A stretch of DNA of 64,000 bases from Flagellimonas amphidinii (lineage in GTDB: Bacteria > Bacteroidota > Bacteroidia > Flavobacteriales > Flavobacteriaceae): assembly GCF_013090115.1 (NCBI RefSeq), contig NZ_JABFNN010000027.1, positions 62,001-126,000 on the forward strand, read 5' to 3'. Positions 9,474 through 17,237 of the stretch are shown piece after piece; the first letter of the stretch is position 1; every line of letters starts with the position of its first letter. A program made the position numbers and the translations under genes. Below the pieces are notes generated by a model. The model worked only from the letters and a program-made list of their open reading frames with translations. It was not told the DNA's origin and did not search any database.

Positions 9474-10466
9474 TTGCCAAAAATTGGAAATATAGAACTT
9501 CCTGATTTTCCGCTCCTTCTTGCTCCAATGGAAGATGTGAGTGACCCTCCTTTTCGTGCTTTGTGCAAAGAACAAGGGGCAGATGTGGTCTACACAGAAT
9601 TCATTTCCTCGGAAGGTCTGATTCGTGATGCCGCCAAAAGTGTCATCAAATTGGATATTTATGAAAAAGAACGCCCGGTGGGCATCCAGATTTTTGGAGC
9701 AGAGCTAGATTCCATGTTGCAAGCGGTGGACATTGTGGAAAAATCGAATCCTGACATTATCGACATTAATTTTGGCTGTCCTGTAAAAAAAGTGGTCTGT
9801 AAAAATGCGGGCGCAGGGATTTTAAGGGACATTCCATTAATGGTAAAGTTGACAGAAGCTTTGGTAAAAAGAACAAAGCTTCCAGTTACTGTAAAAACCC
9901 GTTTGGGCTGGGACCAAAACTCCATAAAAATTGTTGAGGTGGCTGAAAGACTGCAAGATGTGGGAATCAAAGCTATTTCAATACATGGCAGGACCCGGGT
10001 ACAGATGTACAAGGGCCAAGCAGACTGGAAACCCATTACCGAAGTAAAGAACAACCCAAGAATGCACATTCCTGTTTTTGGGAACGGTGATGTGGATACC
10101 CCGGAAGCTGCGGTTAAAATGCGCGATGAATTTGGTTTGGACGGAGCTATGATCGGAAGGGCCAGCATTGGGAATCCATGGTTTTTTAAGGAAGTAAAGC
10201 ACTATTTTAAAACAGGAACCCATTTACCTCCTCCAACCATGGAAGAGCGCGTGGAAGCCGCTAGAAGACATTTACAGATGTCCATCGACTGGAAAGGTGA
10301 AAAGCTTGGGGTTTTTGAAACCCGAAGGCATTATACCAACTATTTCAAAGGTATACCACATTTTAAAGAATATCGCATGAAAATGGTGACAAGTGATGAT
10401 TCTGCAGATGTTTTTGCCGCTTTCGATGAGGTTTTGGAGAAATTTGGCGATTATCAGTTTGCTTAG
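9474..10466 (+). CDS. dusB: tRNA-dihydrouridine synthase
   Basis: 330 aa starting at TTG. The start is set by alignment of the opening (KIGNIELPDFPLLLAPMEDV) with the usual DusB N-terminus; a nearby ATG at 9464 is out of frame. The FMN TIM-barrel carries the Dus signature INFGCPVKKVV, with the presumed catalytic Cys102 in GCP. Further on come the KTRLGW and ISIHGRTR motifs and a GDVDTPE phosphate-binding loop. It reduces uridines in the tRNA D-loop using NADPH/FMN. Its stop overlaps by 4 bp the stop of the convergent permease gene. Confidence 0.93.
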   Translation: MPKIGNIELPDFPLLLAPMEDVSDPPFRALCKEQGADVVYTEFISSEGLIRDAAKSVIKLDIYEKERPVGIQIFGAELDSMLQAVDIVEKSNPDIIDINFGCPVKKVVCKNAGAGILRDIPLMVKLTEALVKRTKLPVTVKTRLGWDQNSIKIVEVAERLQDVGIKAISIHGRTRVQMYKGQADWKPITEVKNNPRMHIPVFGNGDVDTPEAAVKMRDEFGLDGAMIGRASIGNPWFFKEVKHYFKTGTHLPPPTMEERVEAARRHLQMSIDWKGEKLGVFETRRHYTNYFKGIPHFKEYRMKMVTSDDSADVFAAFDEVLEKFGDYQFA

Positions 10467-11662
10467 ATGGCAATCAGTTTTCTTGTGATTCTACTGCTGG
10501 CAATTTTAGAGCTGATAAAGCCCAAAACCACAATGGTAGCCAATACTAGCAACAAATTCATAAAATCATACTCAACAGGATAGGCAAGGGAAGGGGTTAT
10601 TTTTAACCAACCGAACATCATTTGGGATAAAATCAAGAGTGATCCTATCAAAACACCGATCAATCCTCCCAAAGAAGTAACCAGCAGCCCTTGAATAAAA
10701 TAAACCCTACGAAGTTCTTTAATGGTTGCTCCGAGGCTGAACAGTGTTTTGGAGTTTTGCTGCTTGTCCAAAATCATCATGATGATGGCTCCCACCACAT
10801 TAAAAAGTGCTATAATCAATACCAAGGTAAAAATGAGGTATGTAGCCAAATTTTCAGTATTGAGCATACGGTGCAGCGTGCCGTTCAATTGTTGACGGGT
10901 TAACACCAAAACCTTGTTGCCCAAAGCATTACTTATGCCTTTTTGAACCTCATCCAAATCAGCCCCATCTGCAAGCTTAAAATTGACTCCAGAAATTTGT
11001 GTGCTGTCCTTTTCCAACAAAGCCTGCACCAAAGGAAGCTCGGTAAAAGCATATTTTTTATCCAGATTTTCTTCCAAAGAATATACGCCGCTCACCGAAA
11101 CGTTTAATTGATTGTAGGGCTTGCTCTGTTGCGTAATAGAACCCTTACCTGGTTTGGGCACCAGAACTGTTAGTGGACTTTGGTAATTGTTCAAAGGAAC
11201 GGCAAGTTGGTTATAAATTCCAATTCCAAGTACGGCGTTCAATTCATTCACGCCCCAATTGCCAAAATATAAGGTGCTGTCCACCCCAGTAACAGACCGA
11301 TAATTTTCATCTATACCTTTTATATAAGCGATACAACTTTTATCTCTAAAGGTAAGGTAGGCCCTTTCTTCAAGCTCTTTGGAATAATTGGCAATGCCAT
11401 TTACACTTTGTAGTGCATTTGTATCTCCGTCCGTAAAAGAAAAATATTTACCAGTTGCTGGAATTGCTTTAAGATCAGGATCAAAGGTATTGGTGAAGGA
11501 GAGACTGAAAGTTTTAAGTCCTGCAAAGGCCGAAAGCACTACAAATAAAGCTGCAGAACCAATTACAATGACCAAAAAGGTGATAAAATTGATGATATTG
11601 ATGGCATTCTGACTGCTTTTTGAAACTAAATAGCGCTTGGCGATATAGAAGGGAAAGTTCAA
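10463..11662 (-). CDS. LolE/FtsX-family ABC transporter permease (lipoprotein-releasing type)
   Basis: 399 aa. One N-terminal transmembrane helix (about 22-46), a periplasmic MacB-PCD-like domain, then three C-terminal helices (about 275-300, 320-345 and 370-390). That is the LolC/LolE/FtsX topology. The opening FYIAKRYL followed by INIINFITFLVIVIG is typical of Bacteroidota proteins annotated as lipoprotein-releasing permeases. No ATPase (LolD) is next to it, so the partner is encoded elsewhere. It follows rbfA with a 2-bp gap and is probably translated from the same message. Confidence 0.85.
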   Translation of the reverse strand: MNFPFYIAKRYLVSKSSQNAINIINFITFLVIVIGSAALFVVLSAFAGLKTFSLSFTNTFDPDLKAIPATGKYFSFTDGDTNALQSVNGIANYSKELEERAYLTFRDKSCIAYIKGIDENYRSVTGVDSTLYFGNWGVNELNAVLGIGIYNQLAVPLNNYQSPLTVLVPKPGKGSITQQSKPYNQLNVSVSGVYSLEENLDKKYAFTELPLVQALLEKDSTQISGVNFKLADGADLDEVQKGISNALGNKVLVLTRQQLNGTLHRMLNTENLATYLIFTLVLIIALFNVVGAIIMMILDKQQNSKTLFSLGATIKELRRVYFIQGLLVTSLGGLIGVLIGSLLILSQMMFGWLKITPSLAYPVEYDFMNLLLVLATIVVLGFISSKIASSRITRKLIAI

Positions 11663-11664
11663 AA

Positions 11665-12060
11665 TCAGGATTTCTTTCGTTTATCCAATAAATCCCTGTT
11701 TTCAATAGGGTTTTCTTCTCCTTTTAGGGATTTTTCAATATTATCAATATACTCCAAAGAGTCATCCAAAAAGAAAATCAACTCTGGCACACGGCGTAAT
11801 TGGTGTTTGGTGCGCTGGGCCAGTTCATGCCTAATGGCCACTTGATTGGCTTTAATGCCCTTTAAAAGTTCTTGGGCATCTTTATTTGGGAAGATGCTTA
11901 CATACACTTTGGCAATGGAAAGATCTATGGTCACATATACCTTAGAAATCGAGATGAGAGTTCCTTTAAGTCCCCCATCCGTAGCTGCCCTTTGTAGAAT
12001 ATCTGCTAAATCCTGCTGGATGATTCCCCCTATTTTCTTCTGCCGTTGCGTTTCTTCCAT
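11665..12060 (-). CDS. rbfA: 30S ribosome-binding factor A
   Basis: 131 aa, normal RbfA length. It begins METQRQKKIGGIIQQDLADI-like (MEETQRQKK) and keeps the KH-like core: LISISKVYVTIDLSIAKVYV and the tail RRVPELIFFLDDSLEY. RbfA binds helix 1 of 16S rRNA during late 30S maturation and cold adaptation. It lies directly upstream of the LolE/FtsX permease, a common flavobacterial order. Confidence 0.93.
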   Translation of the reverse strand: MEETQRQKKIGGIIQQDLADILQRAATDGGLKGTLISISKVYVTIDLSIAKVYVSIFPNKDAQELLKGIKANQVAIRHELAQRTKHQLRRVPELIFFLDDSLEYIDNIEKSLKGEENPIENRDLLDKRKKS

Positions 12061-12191
12061 AAGAGCAAAATTACCGAATTAGTACTAACCAAAAGAATTA
12101 CATTTAATTAGTTGTTTGATTTCTTATTTTTTTAGGCAATGCCAAAAGTCATATAAAGGCTCAAAAACCTTTTTCATCTTTACTCCAATAC

Positions 12192-12199
12192 TATATTTG
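12192..12199 (+). promoter_or_regulatory. -7 box upstream of the fucosidase gene
   Basis: TATATTTG matches TAnnTTTG. It would give a leader of about 70 nt before the ATG at 12275. No convincing -33 element. Confidence 0.35.
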
Positions 12200-12274
12200 T
12201 TATGAAAGATAGTGTCTTATTTGATTTTTGAATCACCCCAAAGAAGTATATAACACTATAAAGCATAACCAAGC

Positions 12275-13609
12275 ATGAAGAAACTATTAATCATATTATT
12301 GATGTTGTCCATCTGGCCGGCCAGCTCACAGATACATGATTCCATTTTGACTCAACAGAAAAAGATGCAATGGTTTAAAGATGCGAAGCTGGGTATTTTT
12401 ATTCATTGGGGATTGTATGCGGTTGACGGAATTGATGAGTCATGGTCCTTTTTTAATGGATACATTTCCCATCAAGATTATTTAGAACAAGCACAAGGTT
12501 TTTCGGCCAAAAATTATAACCCGCAACAATGGGTAGACCTTATTAAAGAAAGTGGTGCCAAATATGCCGTTATTACAGCTAAACATCACGATGGATTTGC
12601 CCTTTGGGATACTAAATATGGTAATTTAAATGTAGTAAAAACTGCCGTGGCCCAAAAAGATGTGCTTTCGCCATTTGTAAAAAAGTTGCGCAAAGAAAAC
12701 CTCAAAGTAGGAATATATTATTCACTACCAGACTGGTCTTATGATGATTATACGCATTTTACCAGAGATTCAATTCGATATACCATAAAAAAAGAACCCC
12801 TGCGATGGATTAAGTTTTTAAATTATTATCAAGGACAACTTAAAGAACTATCAGAAAAATATAATCCAGATTTATATTGGTTTGATGGGGACTGGGAGCA
12901 CAGTACCGATGAATGGCAGGCGCAAAAGGTAAAACAGATGTTGTTGGACAATAATCCCAACACCATACTTAATTCTAGATTAAAAGGTCACGGTGATTAT
13001 GCAACGCCAGAGCAGGGAATGCCCATTACAAAACCCCAAAACAAATATTGGGAGTTATGTATGACTTTGAATGATTCTTGGGGCTACCAGAGAACAGATG
13101 TAAATTACAAAACGGCTAATCAAGTTATAGGCATCTTTGCTGATGTAATTGCCAACGGAGGAAATTTGCTTCTGGATATAGGCCCTAAGGCAGACGGAGG
13201 TATTCCACAAGAACAGGTGCATCTATTAAAGAGTCTGGGAAGATGGACACAAAAACATAGCGAAGCTATCTACGGCACCCTATCTGGCATTCCAAAAGAA
13301 CATTTTTATGGCCCTTCAACGTTATCCAAGGACAAAAAAGTTCTATATCTATTTGTAAAAGGAAACCCGGGTGGAGATGTGGTGCTCAGGGGAATCAAAA
13401 ACAAGATCAATCGGATATGGGTAGTAGGCCAAGGAGCTAAACTAAAACATCAACTGGTAGGGAAAGCGTATTGGAGTTCTTATCCTGGCATCAAATATAT
13501 CAAGGTTCCAGAATATGTTTTGGATGAAAATATGACGGTACTGGCTGTACTATTGGATGGGGAAATCAATTTATATCGAGAAGACGGTCAAGTGATAGAG
13601 AGCAATTAA
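12275..13609 (+). CDS. Alpha-L-fucosidase, glycoside hydrolase family 29
   Basis: 444 aa with signal peptide MKKLLIILLMLSIWPASSQ, so exported to the periplasm or cell surface. The GH29 (beta/alpha)8 barrel shows FIHWGLYAV (43-50), the AKHHDGFALW box (102-111) and DLYWFDGDW, in which Asp204 is the expected catalytic nucleophile. A C-terminal beta domain follows from about residue 335. It removes terminal alpha-L-fucose, for example from algal fucans or glycoproteins. There is no sulfatase or SusCD pair nearby, so it is not part of a visible polysaccharide locus. The epimerase gene follows 21 bp later. Confidence 0.92.
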   Translation: MKKLLIILLMLSIWPASSQIHDSILTQQKKMQWFKDAKLGIFIHWGLYAVDGIDESWSFFNGYISHQDYLEQAQGFSAKNYNPQQWVDLIKESGAKYAVITAKHHDGFALWDTKYGNLNVVKTAVAQKDVLSPFVKKLRKENLKVGIYYSLPDWSYDDYTHFTRDSIRYTIKKEPLRWIKFLNYYQGQLKELSEKYNPDLYWFDGDWEHSTDEWQAQKVKQMLLDNNPNTILNSRLKGHGDYATPEQGMPITKPQNKYWELCMTLNDSWGYQRTDVNYKTANQVIGIFADVIANGGNLLLDIGPKADGGIPQEQVHLLKSLGRWTQKHSEAIYGTLSGIPKEHFYGPSTLSKDKKVLYLFVKGNPGGDVVLRGIKNKINRIWVVGQGAKLKHQLVGKAYWSSYPGIKYIKVPEYVLDENMTVLAVLLDGEINLYREDGQVIESN

Positions 13610-13630
13610 AGGAAACAAAATTTTGAAGAA

Positions 13631-14038
13631 ATGGATAAAATAGAACACATAGGGATTGCTGTAAAGAACCTGGAAGCTTCCAATGATTTATTTGCCAAAC
13701 TTTTAGGTACTTCGCATTATAAGATTGAGGAGGTGGTATCTGAAGGAGTAAAAACCTCGTTTTTTAAATCTGGTCCCAACAAAATAGAATTGTTGGAAGC
13801 CACAAAGCCGGATAGCCCCATTGCAAAATTTCTGGAAAAAAAGGGAGAGGGAATCCACCATGTTGCCTTTGCGGTCGAAGACATCGAATCAGAAATTACG
13901 CGACTCAAAGCTAAAGGGTTTGTTGTGCTAAATGAAACACCAAAAAGGGGAGCGGACAATAAGTTGGTGGCATTTTTGCATCCCAAGGGGACCAATGGGG
14001 TACTTGTGGAGCTATGCCAAGAAATAAAAGAAGAGTAG
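13631..14038 (+). CDS. mce: Methylmalonyl-CoA epimerase
   Basis: 135 aa, a single VOC-fold unit pair of normal length. Likely metal ligands are His6 (IEHIGIAV), Glu53 (IELLEA), His76/77 (IHHVAF) and Glu127 (VLVELC). It interconverts (R)- and (S)-methylmalonyl-CoA in propionate and branched-chain metabolism. It sits 21 bp after the fucosidase gene on the same strand. A glyoxalase is the alternative, but the HHVAF and HPKG motifs fit epimerase better. Confidence 0.88.
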   Translation: MDKIEHIGIAVKNLEASNDLFAKLLGTSHYKIEEVVSEGVKTSFFKSGPNKIELLEATKPDSPIAKFLEKKGEGIHHVAFAVEDIESEITRLKAKGFVVLNETPKRGADNKLVAFLHPKGTNGVLVELCQEIKEE

Positions 14039-14098
14039 CCGCGTTAAAACCTTGCGGTATAGCAAAATAAATGCTAATATTGCATCCGCAAAATTGCG

Positions 14099-14172
14099 GG
14101 TCCTATAGCTCAGTTGGTTAGAGCACCTGACTCATAATCAGGGGGTCCATGGTTCGAGCCCATGTGGGACCA
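14099..14172 (+). tRNA. tRNA with CAT anticodon, probably tRNA-Ile2 (lysidine-modified)
   Basis: A 74-nt cloverleaf. The acceptor GGTCCTA pairs with TGGGACC and the discriminator is A. The D-arm is AGCTCAGTTGGTTAGAGC, the anticodon stem-loop is CCTGA-CTCATAA-TCAGG, and the T-arm carries GGTTCGAGCCC. CCA is not encoded. The loop CTCATAA and overall match to bacterial Ile2 genes suggest the C34 is modified to lysidine by TilS so that it reads AUA; elongator tRNA-Met is the alternative. Confidence 0.9.
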
Positions 14173-14174
14173 CT

Positions 14175-14206
14175 AAAAACCTTCCTTTTAAAAGGAAGGT
14201 TTTTTG
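14175..14206 (+). terminator. Terminator of tRNA-Ile
   Basis: A perfect 30-nt palindrome (AACCTTCC plus TTTT, mirrored by AAAA plus GGAAGGTT, centre between 14189 and 14190) followed by T residues, starting 2 nt after the tRNA. Confidence 0.85.
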
Positions 14207-14236
14207 GTTTTATAAAGCAACAAGAATTCATATCGC

Positions 14237-14266
14237 ATAAAAAAACCTATCCGGTTAGGATAGGTT
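14237..14266 (-). terminator. Stranded terminator of tRNA-Ala(GGC)
   Basis: On the minus strand AACCTATCC (14266-14258), loop TAACC, GGATAGGTT (14252-14244), then a run of seven T. It lies 8 bp beyond the left 45-bp repeat, exactly where the terminator of the minus-strand tRNA-Ala would have been before the element inserted. It no longer has a complete gene in front of it. Confidence 0.8.
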
Positions 14267-14274
14267 GTTAAATT

Positions 14275-14319
14275 TGGTGGAGAATACCGGATTCGAACCG
14301 GTGGCCTCTTGCCTGCCAG
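14275..14319 (-). repeat. Left attachment repeat (tRNA-Ala 3' half)
   Basis: 45 bp identical to 34597-34641. On the minus strand it starts in the anticodon loop (CTGGCAG) and ends with the encoded CCA. The next bases on each side differ between the two copies (T/C outside, A/G inside), so the ends are well defined. Confidence 0.95.
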
Positions 14320-14337
14320 AAAGAGGATTTAAATGTC

Positions 14338-14371
14338 AATCAATTACGAATTAGCACATATTTAATTGATT
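14338..14371. repeat. Inverted repeat between left attachment site and integrase
   Basis: AATCAATTA (14338-14346) and its complement TAATTGATT (14363-14371), 16 bp apart. Possible binding site for an excision or bending factor; AT-rich, so chance is not excluded. Confidence 0.35.
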
Positions 14372-14425
14372 TTAAATGGATTAAAAAAAAATAATATGAA
14401 TTGAATTCAAAGGAAATCGATTATT

Positions 14426-14447
14426 TGCGTGCAAATTGCATGCAAAT
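14426..14447 (+). repeat. Left arm-type tandem repeat, 2 x 11 bp
   Basis: TGCGTGCAAAT (14426-14436) followed immediately by TGCATGCAAAT (14437-14447). The same pair, same orientation, occurs at 34529-34550 near the other end. Spacing of one helical turn and position suggest arm-type integrase sites. They overlap the region just upstream of the integrase -7 box. Confidence 0.7.
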
Positions 14448-14452
14448 TTTTC

Positions 14453-14460
14453 TATCTTTG
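14453..14460 (+). promoter_or_regulatory. -7 box of the integrase gene
   Basis: TATCTTTG matches TAnnTTTG, directly after the arm-type repeats and 6 nt before the preferred ATG at 14467. Transcription from it would give an almost leaderless message, and integrase binding to the repeats could repress it. Confidence 0.45.
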
Positions 14461-14466
14461 AATGGG

Positions 14467-15684
14467 ATGAATACTAATGTAAAACTTTCTTTGGATACAC
14501 GAAGGCAGAAAAAGGATGCCTCCTATCCTATCATTTTACGATTGACACATTTTCGTAAAACCACCTCTATAAGTTTAGGACAGTCTGTGAGCAAAGAATA
14601 TTGGGACACTAAAAACGAGAAAATAAAAAGAGCTTACAAAGGCACTTCGTCAGTAAGCAAATTGAATAATCTGCTCTTGAAAGAAAAAACCAGAGCTGTG
14701 GATATAATCAATGACCTACATGAAAAGGACGAACTCGACTTTTTATCAATTCTACAACTAAAAAATAAAATTGTAAAAACCTCCTCTTATAAATCATTTA
14801 TTGAATATAGTAAATGTATTATAGATGATTTAAAAAAGGCAGAACGTTTTGGAAATGCAAATACGTACCATGCTGTAATCAAAGTACTGGAAAAATTCAC
14901 GAAAGGAAATGATATTAAGTTTAACGAAATTAATTATGATTTTCTTAAAAGATTTGAGAACTGGCATTTCTCACGTGGAAATTCCGTAAACGCTCTTTCT
15001 ACTTATATGAGGACGATTAAGGCAATTTTCAATAAAGCCATTAAATCAGATGTAGTTGCCAGAGACGCTTATCCTTTCACCCATTACAGAATTAAAACAG
15101 CTCCTACAGAAAAAAGAGCTCTTGATGCTGATAGTATTAAATCCATAATGCTTTTAAAACTGAAAGAATCGGATAGCTTGTTTCATTATAGAAACTATTT
15201 CCTGGCATCTTATATGCTCTATGGAATCTCATTTATGGATTTGGCATTTCTGAAAGTCCAAAATATTGTTGATAATCGTCTTAAATTCCAGAGAAGAAAA
15301 ACTTCTAAACCCTATGATATAAGTGTTACTCCTCAACTAAAAGAAATACTTTCATTTTATCTTAGCAACAAGCAAAAATCTGACTTTATCTTCCCCATAA
15401 TCAAAAGAGAAATTTTTGAACTCCAGTACAAAGATGTTTTATGGGCCAGAAAAAGATATAATAAAGGACTTAAAGAGATTGCGGTTAAGTGTAATATAGA
15501 GCAGAGGTTGACATCTTATGTGTCACGTCACAGTTTTGCTACACAAGCCATGTTGCAGGATGTTCCCTTACAAGCGATTTCGGCAATGCTTGGTCACAAT
15601 CGATTATCCACCACTCAAGTATACCTGAAATCCTTACCAAGTGAAATATTGGATGATTACAACAAAAAACTAGTTGAATTATAG
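14467..15684 (+). CDS. Tyrosine recombinase (integrase) of the tRNA-Ala element
   Basis: 405 aa from the ATG at 14467, chosen because homologous Bacteroidota integrases open with an arm-binding domain like NVKLSLDTRRQKKDASYPI; the frame also runs back to 14401. A SAM-like core-binding domain (about 100-200) is followed by the catalytic domain. Box II has Arg354-His355 (YVSRHSFAT) with Tyr instead of the first His. Then come LGHNRLSTTQVYL and nucleophile Tyr386. At the usual Arg I position the sequence is YGISFMDL, with Ser instead of Arg, as described for IntDOT-like enzymes. It lies next to the left attachment repeat and reads inward. Confidence 0.92.
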   Translation: MNTNVKLSLDTRRQKKDASYPIILRLTHFRKTTSISLGQSVSKEYWDTKNEKIKRAYKGTSSVSKLNNLLLKEKTRAVDIINDLHEKDELDFLSILQLKNKIVKTSSYKSFIEYSKCIIDDLKKAERFGNANTYHAVIKVLEKFTKGNDIKFNEINYDFLKRFENWHFSRGNSVNALSTYMRTIKAIFNKAIKSDVVARDAYPFTHYRIKTAPTEKRALDADSIKSIMLLKLKESDSLFHYRNYFLASYMLYGISFMDLAFLKVQNIVDNRLKFQRRKTSKPYDISVTPQLKEILSFYLSNKQKSDFIFPIIKREIFELQYKDVLWARKRYNKGLKEIAVKCNIEQRLTSYVSRHSFATQAMLQDVPLQAISAMLGHNRLSTTQVYLKSLPSEILDDYNKKLVEL

Positions 15685-16834
15685 GTTGTTCTTTGTTTGT
15701 CCCATTTCTTACCTCTAAACTTTGCGCATGGATCCTACGGGATTTTTGTAGTGTTCAGATAGATAAGCGTAAGGCAAAAATACCATAGGGCGCATTCTAC
15801 TTTTAATTAGCCAAAGGTATTCCAAACAATGACAGGAAGGAGTTGTTAGGGATAGCGAGAGGGTAGCGCGCTAAAGCGGTGCTACGTTATCAATTTCTGG
15901 CCGAAAGACCAGTAAACATAATGCTTTGAATAAAACTGCAAACATTGGATGATTCCAAAAAGTTGTGACAATTCTTTTAGTAAAGCCCGTGAGTACCGGA
16001 AAAGATTGTGACAATTTACATTTCCATTGGAGATAACGATTGTGCGTAATTTCAACTCTACATCAAAATCGGGAGTCAAAAATAAAGTCCGTTAAAAAGG
16101 AGAGTTTGCTGTAAATGCTTTGGAAACCATCGAAATTACAGGGAATTTTTACTGTAAATAACCATTTCCCCGCTCAGTAGTATTAGTCCTTGGTATGATT
16201 TGGGGCTTGCAGCGCAAAACCCTGTTTTGCTCGCCTTTTCCTTCTATATGTGGTTTCCTTATGTATAGTTCTCTTTTGCAACCTACGGGAGCAAAAGCAA
16301 GATTTGTCATGACAATGACACATCTTGAAATTTGATTTTTACATCAAAAATTGTATATAAAATAGGAGTTGCCGAGCTTTTTAATGTAAAAAGGGAAAGG
16401 TGTCATTTTGATAGACTATGCTAAGTTTCTCAATTTCAAATAATTATGTTTAACAACATCGCATTGGCGTGTTACCCTCTTGCTTTACATTCCTCGTCCT
16501 GCTGGCAGGACAAAAAAAGTAAACACCTTGTGCCTTTCAAATCTATCATATTTCACTAAAACGTGTTAAGTTCTATTGATTGTTAAAAATCAAAGAGAAC
16601 TAGAGTATTAAAAATATTATATTAAACCATTTAACACCAATTGAATTCAAAATGCCATGAGTACTGATTCTCTTCCTTCTTGATAAAAAATCAGTAGTTT
16701 AAAACTTATTTCGATTTCGAGGGTTGCCAAGTAAAAAGTAGAGAGAGATAATTAGATTCAAATTTTATTTATTGAATTGCGTAAACGCATAATGGACAAA
16801 CATCACGATTAATTGATCTTTAATAATGTTTTGG
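15685..16834. other. 1.15-kb region with no convincing gene
   Basis: No long frame has coding character on either strand. The only candidate is a 65-aa minus-strand frame (15882-16079, opening MTPDFDVELKL) without recognised relatives. Hairpins occur at 15863-15885 (GTAGCGC with GTGCTAC) and 16496-16511 (GTCCTGC-TG-GCAGGAC, without a plus-strand T-run). The stretch may be decayed mobility or regulatory DNA of the element. Confidence 0.4.
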
Positions 16835-17173
16835 CTATCTGTCAATCAATTTCCAAGTATTATAAAAAATGAAGACCAATAATATCAAGATGAATCCTGC
16901 CCAATGCCACCATGGTCTTCGAAGTTTTAGACCATTTTCATAATATATCTTTTTGAGCTCATAATTGAACTCACTTTTCTTTATCTTCCTTTTGCAATGC
17001 TCACATTCCATAAATGTTTCCCTTCCTAAAGGGAACATGGGTACCAAAAAAATATGGAAACAACTCCCAAATTCTATAATGTTCTGGGTTTCTTTTTTTT
17101 CGCAAAAATTACATTTAACATCGTTCAATTTTAATGCGCCGATGTAGTTTGATCTAGATCCAAGAATTTTCAT
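16835..17173 (-). CDS. Small membrane protein with zinc-ribbon motif
   Basis: 112 aa. Two CxxC knuckles, Cys21/Cys24 (CNFC) and Cys57/Cys60 (CEHC), fit a zinc ribbon. Between them lies FLVPMFPLGRE, a pattern seen in zinc-ribbon family proteins of this type. One C-terminal helix (about 91-107, WAGFILILLVFIFYN) anchors it in the membrane with the ribbon probably cytoplasmic. It lies alone between the empty stretch behind the integrase and the T9SS-secreted protein gene, on the same strand as the latter. Role unknown. Confidence 0.6.
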   Translation of the reverse strand: MKILGSRSNYIGALKLNDVKCNFCEKKETQNIIEFGSCFHIFLVPMFPLGRETFMECEHCKRKIKKSEFNYELKKIYYENGLKLRRPWWHWAGFILILLVFIFYNTWKLIDR

Positions 17174-17237
17174 AGTAAGATTGGTTTTAAGAATTTATTT
17201 TATCTACGTGTATTATTTCAAGTCTAATTTAGGACTG

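Noticed and set aside
15882-16079. 65-aa minus-strand frame behind the integrase
   Set aside because: Short, no relatives recognised; kept only as a remark on the gene-poor stretch.
16496-16511. Palindrome taken for a terminator
   Set aside because: It is followed by A rather than T residues on the plus strand and has no gene ending before it on the minus strand.
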